Assembly: GCF_902497995.1 (NCBI RefSeq)
Contig: NZ_CABVII010000001.1
Span: forward strand, 357,311-421,310
Origin: Pseudomonas fluorescens
GTDB lineage: Bacteria; Pseudomonadota; Gammaproteobacteria; Pseudomonadales; Pseudomonadaceae
Length of the DNA: 64,000 bases
Reading direction: 5' to 3'
Within the stretch, counting starts at the first letter, position 1; every line of letters begins with the position of its first letter. This document shows, in pieces, positions 8,500 through 17,555 of this stretch. The notes under the pieces are model-generated. The model was not told the origin of the DNA and did no database searches. It saw only the letters and a list, made by a program, of their open reading frames with translations. Made by a program: the position numbers and the translations under genes.

Positions 8500-9860
8500 T
8501 GCACGGCCTCCACTGCAATCAGGTCGGACTGCTCTGCGGCCAAGGCCTTGAGCATGGTCTGCTGCCAATACTTGTGCTGCAGCACGAACAGGCCTTCGTC
8601 TTCGGTGCGTACGCCGCTGAGCAGCGGATGCAGATCGATTTCCCTGGCCGCCTCATCGGCGCCTTCGACCCAGTGCTCGGCACCACGGGACATGTCGTTC
8701 CAGGCGGTCACGCTGCCCTCATAACTGGTCTGGCAGGAGCGAAACTCTTCCAGGTCGTCCGGGGTGGCCATGCCGCTGACGTTGAAGAAATCCTCGTACT
8801 GGCGAATCCGGCTCGAACGGGCGTGGTCGCTTTCGCCTTTGGGGGCGATGCAGTAAATAGTGATTTCCGTGCGGTTGACCGAGATCGGCCGGGCGACGCG
8901 GATCTGCGAGCTGAACTGGTCCATCAGGTACACGTTCGGGTACAGGCACAGGTTGCGCGAGTTCTCGATCATCCAGTCGGCCCGAGCCTTGCCGAAGTCC
9001 TGGGCCAGCTCGTCACGACGCTCGTACAGCGGACGGTCCTCAGGGTTGGCCCAACGGGTCCAGAGCAGCATGTGGCCCTTGTCGAAGGAGTAGAACCCCC
9101 CGCCCTGCTTGGCCCAGCTGCCGGCGCTCATGGTCGGATTGTCATCGCCGGCCTCGCGCTGCTTGCGCTGGTTCTGGGTCGCGGCATAGTTCCAGTGCAC
9201 GGAGCTGACGTGATAGCCGTCAGCACCGTTTTCGGCAGCGAGTTTCCAGTTGCCTTCGTAGATGTAGCTGGAGGAACCGCGCAGCACTTCCGAGCCATCG
9301 GCGGACTGGTCGACGATCATGTCGATGATCTTCGCCGACTCGCCCAGGTGCTCGACCAGCGGCAGCACATCAGCGTTGAGGCTGCCGAACAGGAAGCCGC
9401 GATAGGATTCGAAACGCGCCACTTTGGTCAGGTCGTGGGAGCCTTCGCAATTGAAGCTGGCCGGGTAGCCCGCTTCGGCCGGATCCTTGACCTTGAGCAG
9501 CTTGCCGGAGTTGTTGAAGGTCCAGCCGTGGAACGGGCAGGTGTAGGAGCTCTTGTTGCCGGACTTGTGCCGGCACAGCGTCGCGCCGCGATGGCTGCAG
9601 GCGTTGAGGAACGCATTGAGCACACCGTCCTTGTTGCGCGCGATGAAGATCGACTGGCGCCCCATGGTGGTGGTGTAGAAATCGTTTTTGTTGGGGATCT
9701 GGCTTTCGTGGGCGAGGTACAGCCAGTTGCCTTCGAAGATATGTTTCATCTCCAGGTCGAACAGCCGTGGATCGGTGAACATCTCGCGTTTGCAGCGATA
9801 GATGCCCTGCTCTGGATCGTCTTCAAGCAGGGAATGCAGGTATTCAGGTCGCAGGGTCAT
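8496..9860 (-). CDS. benA: Benzoate 1,2-dioxygenase large (alpha) subunit
   Basis: A 454-residue Rieske non-heme iron oxygenase alpha subunit, which converts benzoate to the 1,2-dihydrodiol-1-carboxylate. The Rieske ligands are Cys88-x-His90 and Cys108-x2-His111 (ACSH and CPFH). The mononuclear iron site shows in [10 protein letters not shown]. The start ATG 9860 ([12 protein letters not shown]) is preceded by GGAGG. A longer frame to 9959 overlaps the promoter and was rejected. The leader carries AATAACAA close to the ribosome binding site, a possible Hfq/Crc target, and two BenR-type boxes lie further upstream. Confidence 0.97.
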   Translation of the reverse strand: MTLRPEYLHSLLEDDPEQGIYRCKREMFTDPRLFDLEMKHIFEGNWLYLAHESQIPNKNDFYTTTMGRQSIFIARNKDGVLNAFLNACSHRGATLCRHKSGNKSSYTCPFHGWTFNNSGKLLKVKDPAEAGYPASFNCEGSHDLTKVARFESYRGFLFGSLNADVLPLVEHLGESAKIIDMIVDQSADGSEVLRGSSSYIYEGNWKLAAENGADGYHVSSVHWNYAATQNQRKQREAGDDNPTMSAGSWAKQGGGFYSFDKGHMLLWTRWANPEDRPLYERRDELAQDFGKARADWMIENSRNLCLYPNVYLMDQFSSQIRVARPISVNRTEITIYCIAPKGESDHARSSRIRQYEDFFNVSGMATPDDLEEFRSCQTSYEGSVTAWNDMSRGAEHWVEGADEAAREIDLHPLLSGVRTEDEGLFVLQHKYWQQTMLKALAAEQSDLIAVEAVQ

Positions 9861-9895
9861 GGCCACCGCCTCCATTGTTATTGTCAGGCAGGGCC

Positions 9896-9958
9896 ATGCT
9901 AGGACGGAGGGAGGGTGCGGACTATCCGCCGGGTGCAGACCTGTATCCGTTTTGTGCA
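9896..9958 (-). promoter_or_regulatory. benA promoter with two BenR/XylS-type direct repeats
   Basis: Read on the minus strand, TGCACAAAACGGATA (9958-9944) and TGCACCCGGCGGATA (9937-9923) both fit TGCA-N6-GGNTA, the motif established for XylS and BenR at Pm and Pb promoters. They are 21 bases apart, the spacing known for Pm. TAGCAT at 9901-9896 fits a -10 element, placing the -35 region at the edge of the proximal box as in Pm. The site sits about 63 bases before the benA ATG. Confidence 0.8.
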
Positions 9959-9975
9959 AAGGTCAATGGGGACAG

Positions 9976-10130
9976 GGTAGGAGCCGGCTTGCTGGCGAAT
10001 CGGCACGACGCGGTTTATCAGAGACACCGCCTTCGCTGCGGTGCGGCGATCCGACAAGCCAGCTCCTGCAGGTTCATGTGGCGGTTATCTGTAGGCGCCA
10101 GCTTGCTCCTACAGGTGATCTGTGTCGCGA
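9976..10130. repeat. Degenerate REP-like palindromes between benA and benR
   Basis: Arms such as GTAGGAGCCGGCTTGCTGGC, then CAAGCCAGCTCCTGCAGG and GTAGGCGCCAGCTTGCTCCTAC belong to the 'TAGGAGC' variant of the pseudomonad REP family. There are three imperfect copies rather than one clean pair. They separate the BenR gene from the benA promoter. Confidence 0.7.
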
Positions 10131-10140
10131 TGATAAAAGG

Positions 10141-11100
10141 TCAATGCCTGCGTTTGAGGGTATCGGACGGCAACTCGCCGAACTGCTTGCGGTAGTTGTC
10201 GGAGAACCGCCCCAGGTGCAGGAAGCCGTAATCCATCGCCACTTCCGTGACATTGCGCACGTTACAGGTCGGGTCGCTCAGGCAGGCATTGATGCGCTCG
10301 AGGCGTTTATGCCGGATGTAGTTTTTCGGCGTGGTGCCGGCGTTGCGTTCGAACAGGCCATACAGCGAACGCAGGCTCATCCGCGCCTGGCGGGCCAGCT
10401 CTTCGCTGTCGATGTCCTGCTTGAGGTGACGATCGATGTAATCGGCGATCACCTCGAACGTGGCTGTCTGTGAGCCTAGACTGATACGGCTGACATTGGT
10501 CTTCATCAGGCTGAGCATCTTGCTGACGATGATCTGCGCGTAGTGCTCCTGCACCTTGGGAATCTGCTCGGTGGCCTCGGCTTCCTGGCAAATCATCGCC
10601 AGCAGACCGACAAACCCTTCCAGTTCGTCGAGCTGATATCGGTTCTCGAGGAACCGCACGCCTTGCCCCGGATAGTGCCAGCGCTGTTCGTCGCACACCG
10701 ACGTCAGCAACGGGGTGGGGATTTTCAGGATGAATTTTTCGCAATCGTCCGAATAGGTCAGGTCCACCGGATCGTCGGGATTGATCAGCAACAATTCGCC
10801 GGGAGCGAAGTAGTGTTCCTGGCCGTGGCCGCGCCACAGGCAGTTGCCCTGCAGCAGGACCTGCAGGTGATAGATGCTTTCCAGCGCTCCCGAAGTCACC
10901 CGCACGCTAGCGCCATAGCTGATGCGGCAGAGGTCGAGGCTGGCAAATTTGCGGTGATTGAGGCTGGCCAGCGGTCGCCCGGCCCGGGGCATCAGGATGC
11001 AATGGTTGCCGACATGCTGGTTGACGTAACCCGACACCGCGTAAGGATCGGCGTGGTCGAATACGGTGCTGCGCTGACTCAACAATTGCGCTTGCATCAT
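10141..11100 (-). CDS. benR: AraC/XylS family activator of the ben operon
   Basis: A 319-residue regulator with an N-terminal effector domain (AraC-binding-like, about residues 20-190) and a C-terminal double helix-turn-helix (about 215-315). Its conserved end (YRKQFGELPSDTLKRR) is typical of BenR/XylS proteins. BenR responds to benzoate and activates Pb. It starts with ATG ATG at 11100 behind a modest GAGTGA. The upstream frame extension is REP sequence. The leader has AACAACAACG 12-25 bases before the start; translation of benR in P. putida is a known Crc target, so a similar control is inferred. Confidence 0.93.
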   Translation of the reverse strand: MMQAQLLSQRSTVFDHADPYAVSGYVNQHVGNHCILMPRAGRPLASLNHRKFASLDLCRISYGASVRVTSGALESIYHLQVLLQGNCLWRGHGQEHYFAPGELLLINPDDPVDLTYSDDCEKFILKIPTPLLTSVCDEQRWHYPGQGVRFLENRYQLDELEGFVGLLAMICQEAEATEQIPKVQEHYAQIIVSKMLSLMKTNVSRISLGSQTATFEVIADYIDRHLKQDIDSEELARQARMSLRSLYGLFERNAGTTPKNYIRHKRLERINACLSDPTCNVRNVTEVAMDYGFLHLGRFSDNYRKQFGELPSDTLKRRH

Positions 11101-11178
11101 CGGGTCACTCTCGTTGTTGTTATCGGTTGCATCGTGGCTTGCGGGGCAGTGCTTGCAAGGGTGCGTCAGTGGAGCGAC

Positions 11179-11271
11179 CTGTGGGAGCGGGCTTGCTCGC
11201 GAAAGCGTCAGTTCAGTCGACATTAATGTTGAATATGCTGACCTCTTCGCGAGCAAGCCCGCTCCCACAGG
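11179..11271. repeat. Inverted REP pair between catA and benR
   Basis: Left arm TGTGGGAGCGGGCTTGCTCG and right arm CGAGCAAGCCCGCTCCCACA face each other across about 50 bases containing GACATTAATGTTGAATATG. It is the standard paired form seen throughout the window. Confidence 0.93.
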
Positions 11272-11305
11272 TTATTTCATGGCCCGGGTCCATTGCTTGA
11301 GGATA

Positions 11306-12235
11306 TCAGTCCTCGAGCGCGCGAACCCGCTCGTTACGCTGCTGTTCATCGGGTTGTGCGCAGGTCTGCAAGGTGAAATCGAAGTCGATTTCGGCAAAAC
11401 GACCGCTCACGCCATGGGCCGCTGCCCGCTCTTGATCGTCGCTGAAGGTGATTTTGGCGATCAGCTCATCACGGGTGGCATAGGCAAAATCGTCGTGCAG
11501 GTATTTATCGCCATCGAGGTTGATCTGAGTGGTCAGGTGGCGATGATCCGGCGCGGAAATGAAGAAGTGTACATGCGCCGGCCGCTGGCCATGACGACCC
11601 AACTGATCGAGCAGCAGCTGGGTCGGACCGTCCGGCGAGCAGCCGTAGCCCGATGGCACGATGCTGCGCAAACGATAGCGACCCTCGGCATCGGTGACGA
11701 TGCGCCGACGCAGGTTGAACTCCGACTGCGTGGTATCGAAGTAGGAATAGGTGCCGCCGGTGTTGGCGTGCCAGACATCCACCACGGCACCGGGCAGCGG
11801 TTCGCCGGCGGTGTTGCGCACCTGGCCCTGCATGAACAGCACCACACCCGGATCGAGGCCGTCGTCCAGACGTGCTTCGCCTTCCGACAGCGGCGCCCCT
11901 GCCACGTACAGCGGCCCTTCGATGGTCCGCGGAGTGCCGCCAGCCTTGCCGGCCTGTTCGTCTTCAGCGTCCATCAACAGGTCGAGATAGTGTTCCAGAC
12001 CGATCCCGGCCACCAGCAATCCTGCCTCCTGGCGCGCACCCAGCACGTTGAGGTAGTTGACGGCTTTCCAGAACTCTTCCGGGGTCACGGCCAGGTCTTC
12101 GATGATATTCACCGAATCACGCAGGATGCGGTAGACCAGGGCTTTGACCCGTGGGTTGCCGGCTTCGTTGAACAGACCGCTGGCCTCTTCGAGAAACTTC
12201 TGGACACTGGCAGTGTGGGAAATCTTGACGTTCAT
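11306..12235 (-). CDS. catA: Catechol 1,2-dioxygenase
   Basis: A 309-residue intradiol dioxygenase that opens catechol to cis,cis-muconate with Fe(III). The N-terminal helical dimerisation domain covers about residues 1-105. The iron ligands expected for the family are Tyr in GTYSYFD (163 or 165), Tyr197 in PSGYGCSPDG, and His221 and His223 in RPAHVHFF. It is the third gene of catBCA, 51 bases after catC. No second copy adjacent to benABCD is present, so this is the enzyme that receives the benzoate-derived catechol from this locus. Confidence 0.97.
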   Translation of the reverse strand: MNVKISHTASVQKFLEEASGLFNEAGNPRVKALVYRILRDSVNIIEDLAVTPEEFWKAVNYLNVLGARQEAGLLVAGIGLEHYLDLLMDAEDEQAGKAGGTPRTIEGPLYVAGAPLSEGEARLDDGLDPGVVLFMQGQVRNTAGEPLPGAVVDVWHANTGGTYSYFDTTQSEFNLRRRIVTDAEGRYRLRSIVPSGYGCSPDGPTQLLLDQLGRHGQRPAHVHFFISAPDHRHLTTQINLDGDKYLHDDFAYATRDELIAKITFSDDQERAAAHGVSGRFAEIDFDFTLQTCAQPDEQQRNERVRALED

Positions 12236-12286
12236 GGTGGTTCCTCATCTTGTAATTATAAGCGTAGCGAACTGAACAGGCTGGGT

Positions 12287-12577
12287 TCAGCGGTCATCCT
12301 CGCGAATCGACGACGGATGCCGGCACATCGCGGTGACCTCGATCGCCATGTACGGATACAGCGGCAGTTGCATCAACAGGTCGTGCAGTTCCTGGACGCT
12401 GTCGACATCGAACACGCTGTAATTGGCATACAGCCCGGCGATGCGCCACAGGTGCCGCCACTTGCCCTGCTCTTGCAGGCGCTGGGCCAGGGCTTTTTCG
12501 TCAGCCTTGAGCCTGGCGGCGGTTTCGGGATTCATGTCGACCGGCAGGTTCACGGTCATTTTTACGTGGAACAGCAT
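12287..12577 (-). CDS. catC: Muconolactone delta-isomerase
   Basis: A 96-residue protein, exactly the usual CatC length, beginning MLFHVKMTVNLPVDM. CatC isomerises muconolactone to beta-ketoadipate enol-lactone as a decamer of ferredoxin-like subunits. Motifs include WRHLWRIAGLYANYS and FDVDSVQELHDLL. The start at 12577 is preceded by GAGGAGAGC; a 21-codon extension runs into catB and was rejected. It lies 10 bases after catB. Confidence 0.96.
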   Translation of the reverse strand: MLFHVKMTVNLPVDMNPETAARLKADEKALAQRLQEQGKWRHLWRIAGLYANYSVFDVDSVQELHDLLMQLPLYPYMAIEVTAMCRHPSSIREDDR

Positions 12578-12587
12578 GATGCTCTCC

Positions 12588-13727
12588 TCAGGCTTGGTGA
12601 ATGGTCTTGTCGCGGCGGAAAAACGCCAGGCGTTCTTCATCCAGGCTCAGGCCCAGGCCCGGCGTTTTCGGTACATGCAGTTCGAAATCGCGATAGACCA
12701 GAGGCTCACTGAGAATGTCTTCGGTCAGCAGCAGCGGACCGAACAGCTCGGTGTCCCAGGCCAGTTTGTTCAGGGTGACAAAGGCATGGGCCGAGGCCAT
12801 GGTGCCGACGCCACCTTCGAGCATGGTGCCGCCGTACAGGGCGATACCGGCCGCTTCGGCGATGGAGGCGGTGCGCAATACGGCGCGCGGACCGCCGTTC
12901 TTGGCGATCTTGAGGGCAAACACCGAGGCCGCGCCTTCGCGCGCCAGGTTGAATGCGTCTTCTACGCACTCGATGGATTCGTCGGCCATGATCGGCGCCG
13001 GGCTCATGGCATTCAGGCGTGCCATGCCTGCGCGGTTGTTGCGCGAGATCGGCTGTTCGATCAGGTCGATGCCATTGGTTCCCAGGATCCGGCAGGCGCG
13101 CAACGCCACCGCTTCATCCCAGGCCTGATTGACATCGACCCGCACGCTGGCGCGATCACCCAGGGCTTTCTTGATCGCAATCACGTGGGCCAGGTCGCGA
13201 TTGACTTCACCGGCGCCGATTTTCAGCTTGAAGATCCGGTGGCGGCGCAGGTCGAGCATTTGTTCCGCTTCGGCGATGTCCTTGGCGGTGTCGCCACTGG
13301 CCAGGGTCCATGCCACTGGCAGGGCATCACGCACGCGGCCGCCGAGCAACTCGCTGACCGGCAGGCCAAGGCGCTTGCCCTGGGCGTCGAGCAAAGCGGT
13401 TTCGATACCGGACTTGGCGAACGTGTTGCCGCGAATGCTGCGTTCCAGACGCAACATCGCGGCGTTCACATTGCTGGCGTCCTGCCCCAGCAATAGCGGC
13501 GCGAAGTGTTTATCGATATTGGTCTTGATGCTTTCAGGGCTTTCGTTGCCGTAAGCCAGGCCGCCGATGGTGGTGGATTCGCCGATACCTTCCATGCCGT
13601 CGGCGCAGCGCACACGAATGATCACCAGCGTCTGGTTCTGCATGGTGTGCATCGCCAGCTTGTGCGGGCGGATGGTCGGCAGATCGACGATGATCGTCTC
13701 GATCGATTCAATGGCAGTTGCAAGCAT
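12588..13727 (-). CDS. catB: Muconate cycloisomerase I
   Basis: A 379-residue enolase-superfamily enzyme that lactonises cis,cis-muconate to muconolactone. Features are the N-terminal capping domain, the KLKIG lysine motif, the metal-binding acids in VDVNQAWDE, IEQP and ADES, and the C-terminal barrel region. The start ATG 13727 (MLATAIESIETI) fits the family. The extension to 13856 would overlap the catR start and its operator. It is the first gene of catBCA, divergent from catR. Confidence 0.96.
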   Translation of the reverse strand: MLATAIESIETIIVDLPTIRPHKLAMHTMQNQTLVIIRVRCADGMEGIGESTTIGGLAYGNESPESIKTNIDKHFAPLLLGQDASNVNAAMLRLERSIRGNTFAKSGIETALLDAQGKRLGLPVSELLGGRVRDALPVAWTLASGDTAKDIAEAEQMLDLRRHRIFKLKIGAGEVNRDLAHVIAIKKALGDRASVRVDVNQAWDEAVALRACRILGTNGIDLIEQPISRNNRAGMARLNAMSPAPIMADESIECVEDAFNLAREGAASVFALKIAKNGGPRAVLRTASIAEAAGIALYGGTMLEGGVGTMASAHAFVTLNKLAWDTELFGPLLLTEDILSEPLVYRDFELHVPKTPGLGLSLDEERLAFFRRDKTIHQA

Positions 13728-13813
13728 GTCGATACCCGTCAGGTTCTTGAAGTTCTGATCTGGATTCTCGTACGGCTTTTTCCGGGCGGCCAATATAGAA
13801 TTGGTCTGGCTTG

Positions 13814-13828
13814 ATACCTTAAAGGTAT
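13814..13828. promoter_or_regulatory. Candidate CatR operator between catB and catR
   Basis: ATACCTT-A-AAGGTAT is a perfect 7-1-7 palindrome with the T-N11-A core expected of LysR-type sites. It lies 26 bases before the catR ATG and 87 bases before catB. CatR is known to bind an ATACC/GGTAT dyad in the catR-catB intergenic region and to activate with cis,cis-muconate, so this is the obvious recognition site, overlapping the catR promoter for autorepression. Confidence 0.8.
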
Positions 13829-13854
13829 TCAACCATTGCATATCGGGAGTCACC

Positions 13855-14739
13855 ATGGAACTGCGTCACCTGCGTTACTTTCAGGTATTGGCCAAAACCC
13901 TCAACTTCACCCGTGCCGCCGAGCTGCTGCACATCGCCCAACCGCCGCTGAGTCGACAGATCCAGCAACTGGAAGACGAACTGGGGGTCCTGTTGCTGGA
14001 ACGCGGGCGGCCGTTGAAGCTGACCGACGCCGGGCGCTTTTTTCATGAGCACTCCAGCGCCCTGCTCGATCAGCTGGGCAAGGTGTGCGACAACACGCGA
14101 CGGATCGGCCTGGGCGAAAAGACCTGGTTGGGGATCGGCTTTGCGCCGTCGACCCTTTATGGCGTGCTGCCGGAACTGATTCGCCGCTTGCGCAGCGGCG
14201 ACCCGCTGGAACTTGAGCTCGGGCTCTCGGAAATGACCACGCTGCAACAGGTGCAGGCGCTCAAGGCCGGACGCATCGATATCGGCTTCGGGCGGATCCG
14301 TATCGACGACCCGGCCATCATCCAGACCGTGTTGACCGAAGACCGGCTGGTCGCCGCCCTGCCCGCCGGTCACCCGTTACTGGCCGGGCCGATCAGCCTG
14401 CGCGCACTGGCGAAGGAGCCCTTTGTGCTGTACCCCGGCAACCCGCGGCCGAGCTATGCCGACCATGTGATTGCCTTGTTCGAATCCTATGGCGTGAGCA
14501 TCCATGTGGCGCAATGGACCAATGAACTGCAAACCGCCATCGGGTTGGTGGGCGCAGGCATCGGGGTCACGCTGGTGCCGGCCTCGGTGCAATTGCTGCA
14601 CCGCGACGACATTGGCTTCACCCCGCTGCTGGAAGACAACGCCACCTCGCCGATTATCCTCAGCCGGCGTGTTGGCGACGTCTCGCCGGGGTTGAATCAT
14701 TGCTTGCGGATGATTGACGAGCTGTTGCCACCGGCATAA
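13855..14739 (+). CDS. catR: LysR family regulator of catBCA
   Basis: A 294-residue LysR-type activator. The N-terminal winged helix-turn-helix (MELRHLRYFQVLAKTLNFTR, then AAELLHIAQPPLSRQIQQLE) is the CatR/BenM subgroup signature, with the effector-binding domain from about residue 90. Effectors known for the family are cis,cis-muconate and, for some members, benzoate. The start at 13855 avoids 18 codons that would span the operator. It is divergent from its target operon. Confidence 0.94.
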   Translation: MELRHLRYFQVLAKTLNFTRAAELLHIAQPPLSRQIQQLEDELGVLLLERGRPLKLTDAGRFFHEHSSALLDQLGKVCDNTRRIGLGEKTWLGIGFAPSTLYGVLPELIRRLRSGDPLELELGLSEMTTLQQVQALKAGRIDIGFGRIRIDDPAIIQTVLTEDRLVAALPAGHPLLAGPISLRALAKEPFVLYPGNPRPSYADHVIALFESYGVSIHVAQWTNELQTAIGLVGAGIGVTLVPASVQLLHRDDIGFTPLLEDNATSPIILSRRVGDVSPGLNHCLRMIDELLPPA

Positions 14740-14783
14740 AGCCGCGATACGACAGGCGCCTGCGCCCTATGTAGATGCTGGCT

Positions 14784-15683
14784 TCAATGGTCATTGCCGT
14801 TCCAGAGCCAGTTCCAGATGCCCGGCAGCTTGACCGCCTGTGAACTGTCGCGAACGGTGCGTGCAATGGCGGCGCGCTGCAGCGCTGCCGTATCGTCGTA
14901 AAACGGCTTTTGCGCCACCTTCACCCCGGTCGCGCTGGCGCTCTCGAGGAGGATCTGCAGGTACTCCCGGGTATGCCGGGCGGTGTAGCGATTGAGATCG
15001 TGAAAGGTCACCACCACCGGAATCACTCCGTCCACCGTCGGCAGCTCGCCCCGGGCGATGCGCTCGCGGACTTCGGACAGTTGCCGCAGCATGCTGGCCC
15101 GTCGCCGGGGGCTGGCGTTGAAACCCCAGATCTTGCCGTCGTTGGCGCTCAGGTCGGTGAGCAGCAGATGCAGACCGTGTCGTTGATAAGCGGCAAAGGT
15201 GCGTTTGTCGTAGCTCCAGAATGGCGGGCGCAACAGGCTCGGTGGTACTCCGGTGATCGCCGCGATGTCGGCGCTGCCGTTGCCGAGCGACTGCTGCAGT
15301 TCTTGCGCGTCCAGCGAGCGATGATTGCTGTGCCCGGGCGTGGCGGTGTGCAAGCCCAGAATGTGACCTTCGGCCTGTTCGCGACGCATGATTTCGCGCC
15401 CCAACTCGCTGCCGCCGGCCCGTGAGGCGCGGGTCTGCACGAAGAACACCGCCTTGATGTCCGCTTGCAGGGGATTGCGCGCCAGGCTGTCGAGCACGGT
15501 CACGGTTGGATTCCACCAACTCGATGCACTGGGACCGTCGTCGAAGGTCAGCAGAAAACGGATCGGGGGTTGCGCACGCAGGCGTTGCTCGGTCTGCGGC
15601 GTCATTTCGATGGGAGAAGCGATGCACCCCAGCAAACCGACTGCGATGGCGAACGCCGATAGAACCTTGACCAGCTGTTTCAT
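14784..15683 (-). CDS. Polysaccharide deacetylase family lipoprotein
   Basis: A 299-residue protein with lipoprotein signal MKQLVKVLSAFAIAVGLLGC, so it is likely anchored in the outer membrane or periplasm. The carbohydrate esterase 4 / NodB-type domain is shown by TFDDGPS (metal-binding Asp-Asp) and by the downstream LHTATPGHSNH histidines, then LLRPPFWSYD. Such enzymes N-deacetylate chitooligosaccharides, peptidoglycan or exopolysaccharides. No exopolysaccharide operon surrounds it, so the substrate is unknown. The longer frame to 15749 would bury the signal. Confidence 0.88.
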   Translation of the reverse strand: MKQLVKVLSAFAIAVGLLGCIASPIEMTPQTEQRLRAQPPIRFLLTFDDGPSASSWWNPTVTVLDSLARNPLQADIKAVFFVQTRASRAGGSELGREIMRREQAEGHILGLHTATPGHSNHRSLDAQELQQSLGNGSADIAAITGVPPSLLRPPFWSYDKRTFAAYQRHGLHLLLTDLSANDGKIWGFNASPRRRASMLRQLSEVRERIARGELPTVDGVIPVVVTFHDLNRYTARHTREYLQILLESASATGVKVAQKPFYDDTAALQRAAIARTVRDSSQAVKLPGIWNWLWNGNDH

Positions 15684-15781
15684 GTTTTGCCTTGGGCCAG
15701 ACTGTTGCGCCCACACGTCCGTGCGGGCGCAGGTTGGATCAAGGTACACAGGGTTTGGTTCCAGCGATATGTGCAGATCGA

Positions 15782-15943
15782 TCAGGGCTTCAGCGGGAAT
15801 TCCTGGTCACGATCTGAAAGCTCTTTGCCGTCATCAGGGTGCTTCCAGGTAGGCGACGAACGCTTTTGCCGTTCGAGCTCTTCTTCGGTCGGTTCATCCA
15901 TGTCTTCATCATCCGGATCCGGACGCTTTTGGTCAGTTGCCAT
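15782..15943 (-). CDS. Small acidic protein, 53 residues
   Basis: A short frame starting MATDQKRPDPDDEDMDEPTE, preceded by AGAGAGGTG as ribosome binding site six bases from ATG 15943. It ends ELSDRDQEFPLKP. About a third of residues are Asp or Glu, and there is no hydrophobic segment. The strong ribosome binding site and protein-like composition support a real gene. Similar short acidic proteins are common in pseudomonads and have no assigned role. Confidence 0.7.
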   Translation of the reverse strand: MATDQKRPDPDDEDMDEPTEEELERQKRSSPTWKHPDDGKELSDRDQEFPLKP

Positions 15944-16009
15944 GCTCACCTCTCTTCCTGAAGGGATCGGTCATCCACCTTAAGCGTAGAACAGTTTCGA
16001 GCACCCGAC

Positions 16010-16324
16010 TCAGAGCCACCCGCGCAGCAAAAAGAAAAAGCCCATGCTCAACACCATGCTCAGCAGCGTGTTACGGGTGTAGAGCACCAGGCCCACCGCC
16101 ACCAGTGAACTGATCAGATAGGGATTGTCCCACTGCAGGTTCAGCTGTTTGTCCGGCATGAACACGATCGGCCCGCAGATCGCGGTCAACATGCCCGGCA
16201 CGGCGAAACCGAGGAACTGCCGGGCATTGCTGCTCAACCGCACCGGCAGACGCGGCTCCAGGAAGACATAGCGGTTGAGAAACACCAGCACGCCCATGCC
16301 GATAATCACTGCCCAGACCATCAT
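16010..16324 (-). CDS. azlD: AzlD family branched-chain amino acid exporter small subunit
   Basis: A 104-residue membrane protein with four hydrophobic segments, starting MMVWAVIIGMGVLVFLNRYV. It pairs with AzlC to form a two-component exporter of branched-chain amino acids or their analogues. The start overlaps the azlC stop as ATGA (16321-16324), so translation is coupled. Motifs LPVRLSSNARQFLGF and FVPGML-like segments are typical of AzlD. Confidence 0.88.
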   Translation of the reverse strand: MMVWAVIIGMGVLVFLNRYVFLEPRLPVRLSSNARQFLGFAVPGMLTAICGPIVFMPDKQLNLQWDNPYLISSLVAVGLVLYTRNTLLSMVLSMGFFFLLRGWL

Positions 16325-17019
16325 GTGCGCGCTCCCTGGAATTTGTTGCAGATAAAACCGGCAGTCATGCCCGCCAACCCCGACAGCACCAGCGCCGAAC
16401 CCCACTGCCAATAGCTGAACAGCACCGAACAGAACAACGAAACCGCCACGCACACCACGGTCGGCACATTGCGCACCACCGGCGTGATCAGGGCGATAAA
16501 GGTCGCCGCAATGGAGAAGTCCAGCCCCAGATGCTCCAGGCCCGGAATGCTGCTGCCCAGCACGATGCCCGCCAGGGTGAAGAGGTTCCAGGCGATGTAG
16601 AACGTCAGGCCGACACCCAGGGCGTACCAGCGATCGAACTGTTGCTTGTCGTGCTGGCTGGTCAGGGCGAACAGTTCGTCAGTGAGCAAAAAGCCCAACC
16701 CCGCCCGCCAGCGACCCGGCAACGGGGAAATCACCGAACGCATACTCATGCCGTAAAGCAAATGCTGGGAAGTCAGCAGCAAGGTGGTCAGCAGGATCGA
16801 AAAGATCCCGGCACCGCCCTTGAGCATGCCGATGGCCACCAGTTGCGCCGCACCGGCAAACACGATGCTCGACAAGCCCTGGCCTTGCAGGGGCGTGAGA
16901 TTGGCTTCGATGGCCATGGAGCCGGCCAGCAGCCCCCACGGCGCCGTCGCCAGGGACAACGGCATGATCGCCACGGCGCCGCGCAGAAAGGCGCTGCGCG
17001 GCATGAATGAGTTGGACAT
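16321..17019 (-). CDS. azlC: AzlC family branched-chain amino acid exporter large subunit
   Basis: A 232-residue inner membrane protein with about seven or eight hydrophobic segments. Typical AzlC features are an N-terminal AFLRGAVAIMPLSLATAPWG, FAGAAQLVAIGML, LLTSQHLLYGMSMR and LTDELFAL. With AzlD it exports branched-chain amino acids. The gene pair is a two-cistron operon; no Lrp/AsnC regulator is adjacent. The start at 17019 gives a soluble N-terminus of a few residues before the first segment. Confidence 0.9.
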   Translation of the reverse strand: MSNSFMPRSAFLRGAVAIMPLSLATAPWGLLAGSMAIEANLTPLQGQGLSSIVFAGAAQLVAIGMLKGGAGIFSILLTTLLLTSQHLLYGMSMRSVISPLPGRWRAGLGFLLTDELFALTSQHDKQQFDRWYALGVGLTFYIAWNLFTLAGIVLGSSIPGLEHLGLDFSIAATFIALITPVVRNVPTVVCVAVSLFCSVLFSYWQWGSALVLSGLAGMTAGFICNKFQGART

Positions 17020-17177
17020 AACGCTCTACAACCAGGGAAAGTCTGCAGACTGTGCCAGCACCCGCGCCTGATGGCTTGAACAATCTTGCGCACTTGCACG
17101 CAACCGTCGCTGATTTTCGCCTCCGTCACCCACCCGAGTACCATGGAGCCATTGGCATAACACTTCAGGGTGTCGAC

Positions 17178-17549
17178 ATGCTTTACCGAATCGCCGCCGA
17201 CGGGCTGGTGCTGTTTCACCTGCTGTTCATTCTGTTCGTGCTGTTCGGCGGCCTGCTGGTGCTCAAATGGCGCCATTTGATCTGGTGGCATCTGCCCGCG
17301 GCCGTGTGGGGCGTTTCGGTGGAAGTCTTCCACTGGCCCTGCCCGCTGACTGAATGGGAAAACCTCATGCGCCACGGGGCAGGGCAAATTGGCTATGGTG
17401 GCGGTTTCATCGAACATTACCTGTTGCCGGTCATTTACCCGGCCGGCTTGACGCCGGCGATTCAGCTGGGGCTGGGCAGTGTGGTGCTGGCGATCAACGT
17501 GCTGGTCTATGCTCGGCTGATCAGGGTGTGGAAGTTGCGTCGGGTGTGA
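17178..17549 (+). CDS. DUF2784 domain membrane protein
   Basis: A 123-residue integral membrane protein with three or four hydrophobic segments. The conserved VEVFHWPCPLTEWENLMR and GFIEHYLLPVIYP are characteristic of DUF2784, a family of unknown function. The start at 17178 (MLYRIAADGLVLFHLLF) puts the first membrane segment at the N-terminus. It is convergent with the diguanylate cyclase gene, six bases apart. Confidence 0.85.
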   Translation: MLYRIAADGLVLFHLLFILFVLFGGLLVLKWRHLIWWHLPAAVWGVSVEVFHWPCPLTEWENLMRHGAGQIGYGGGFIEHYLLPVIYPAGLTPAIQLGLGSVVLAINVLVYARLIRVWKLRRV

Positions 17550-17555
17550 TGTCAC

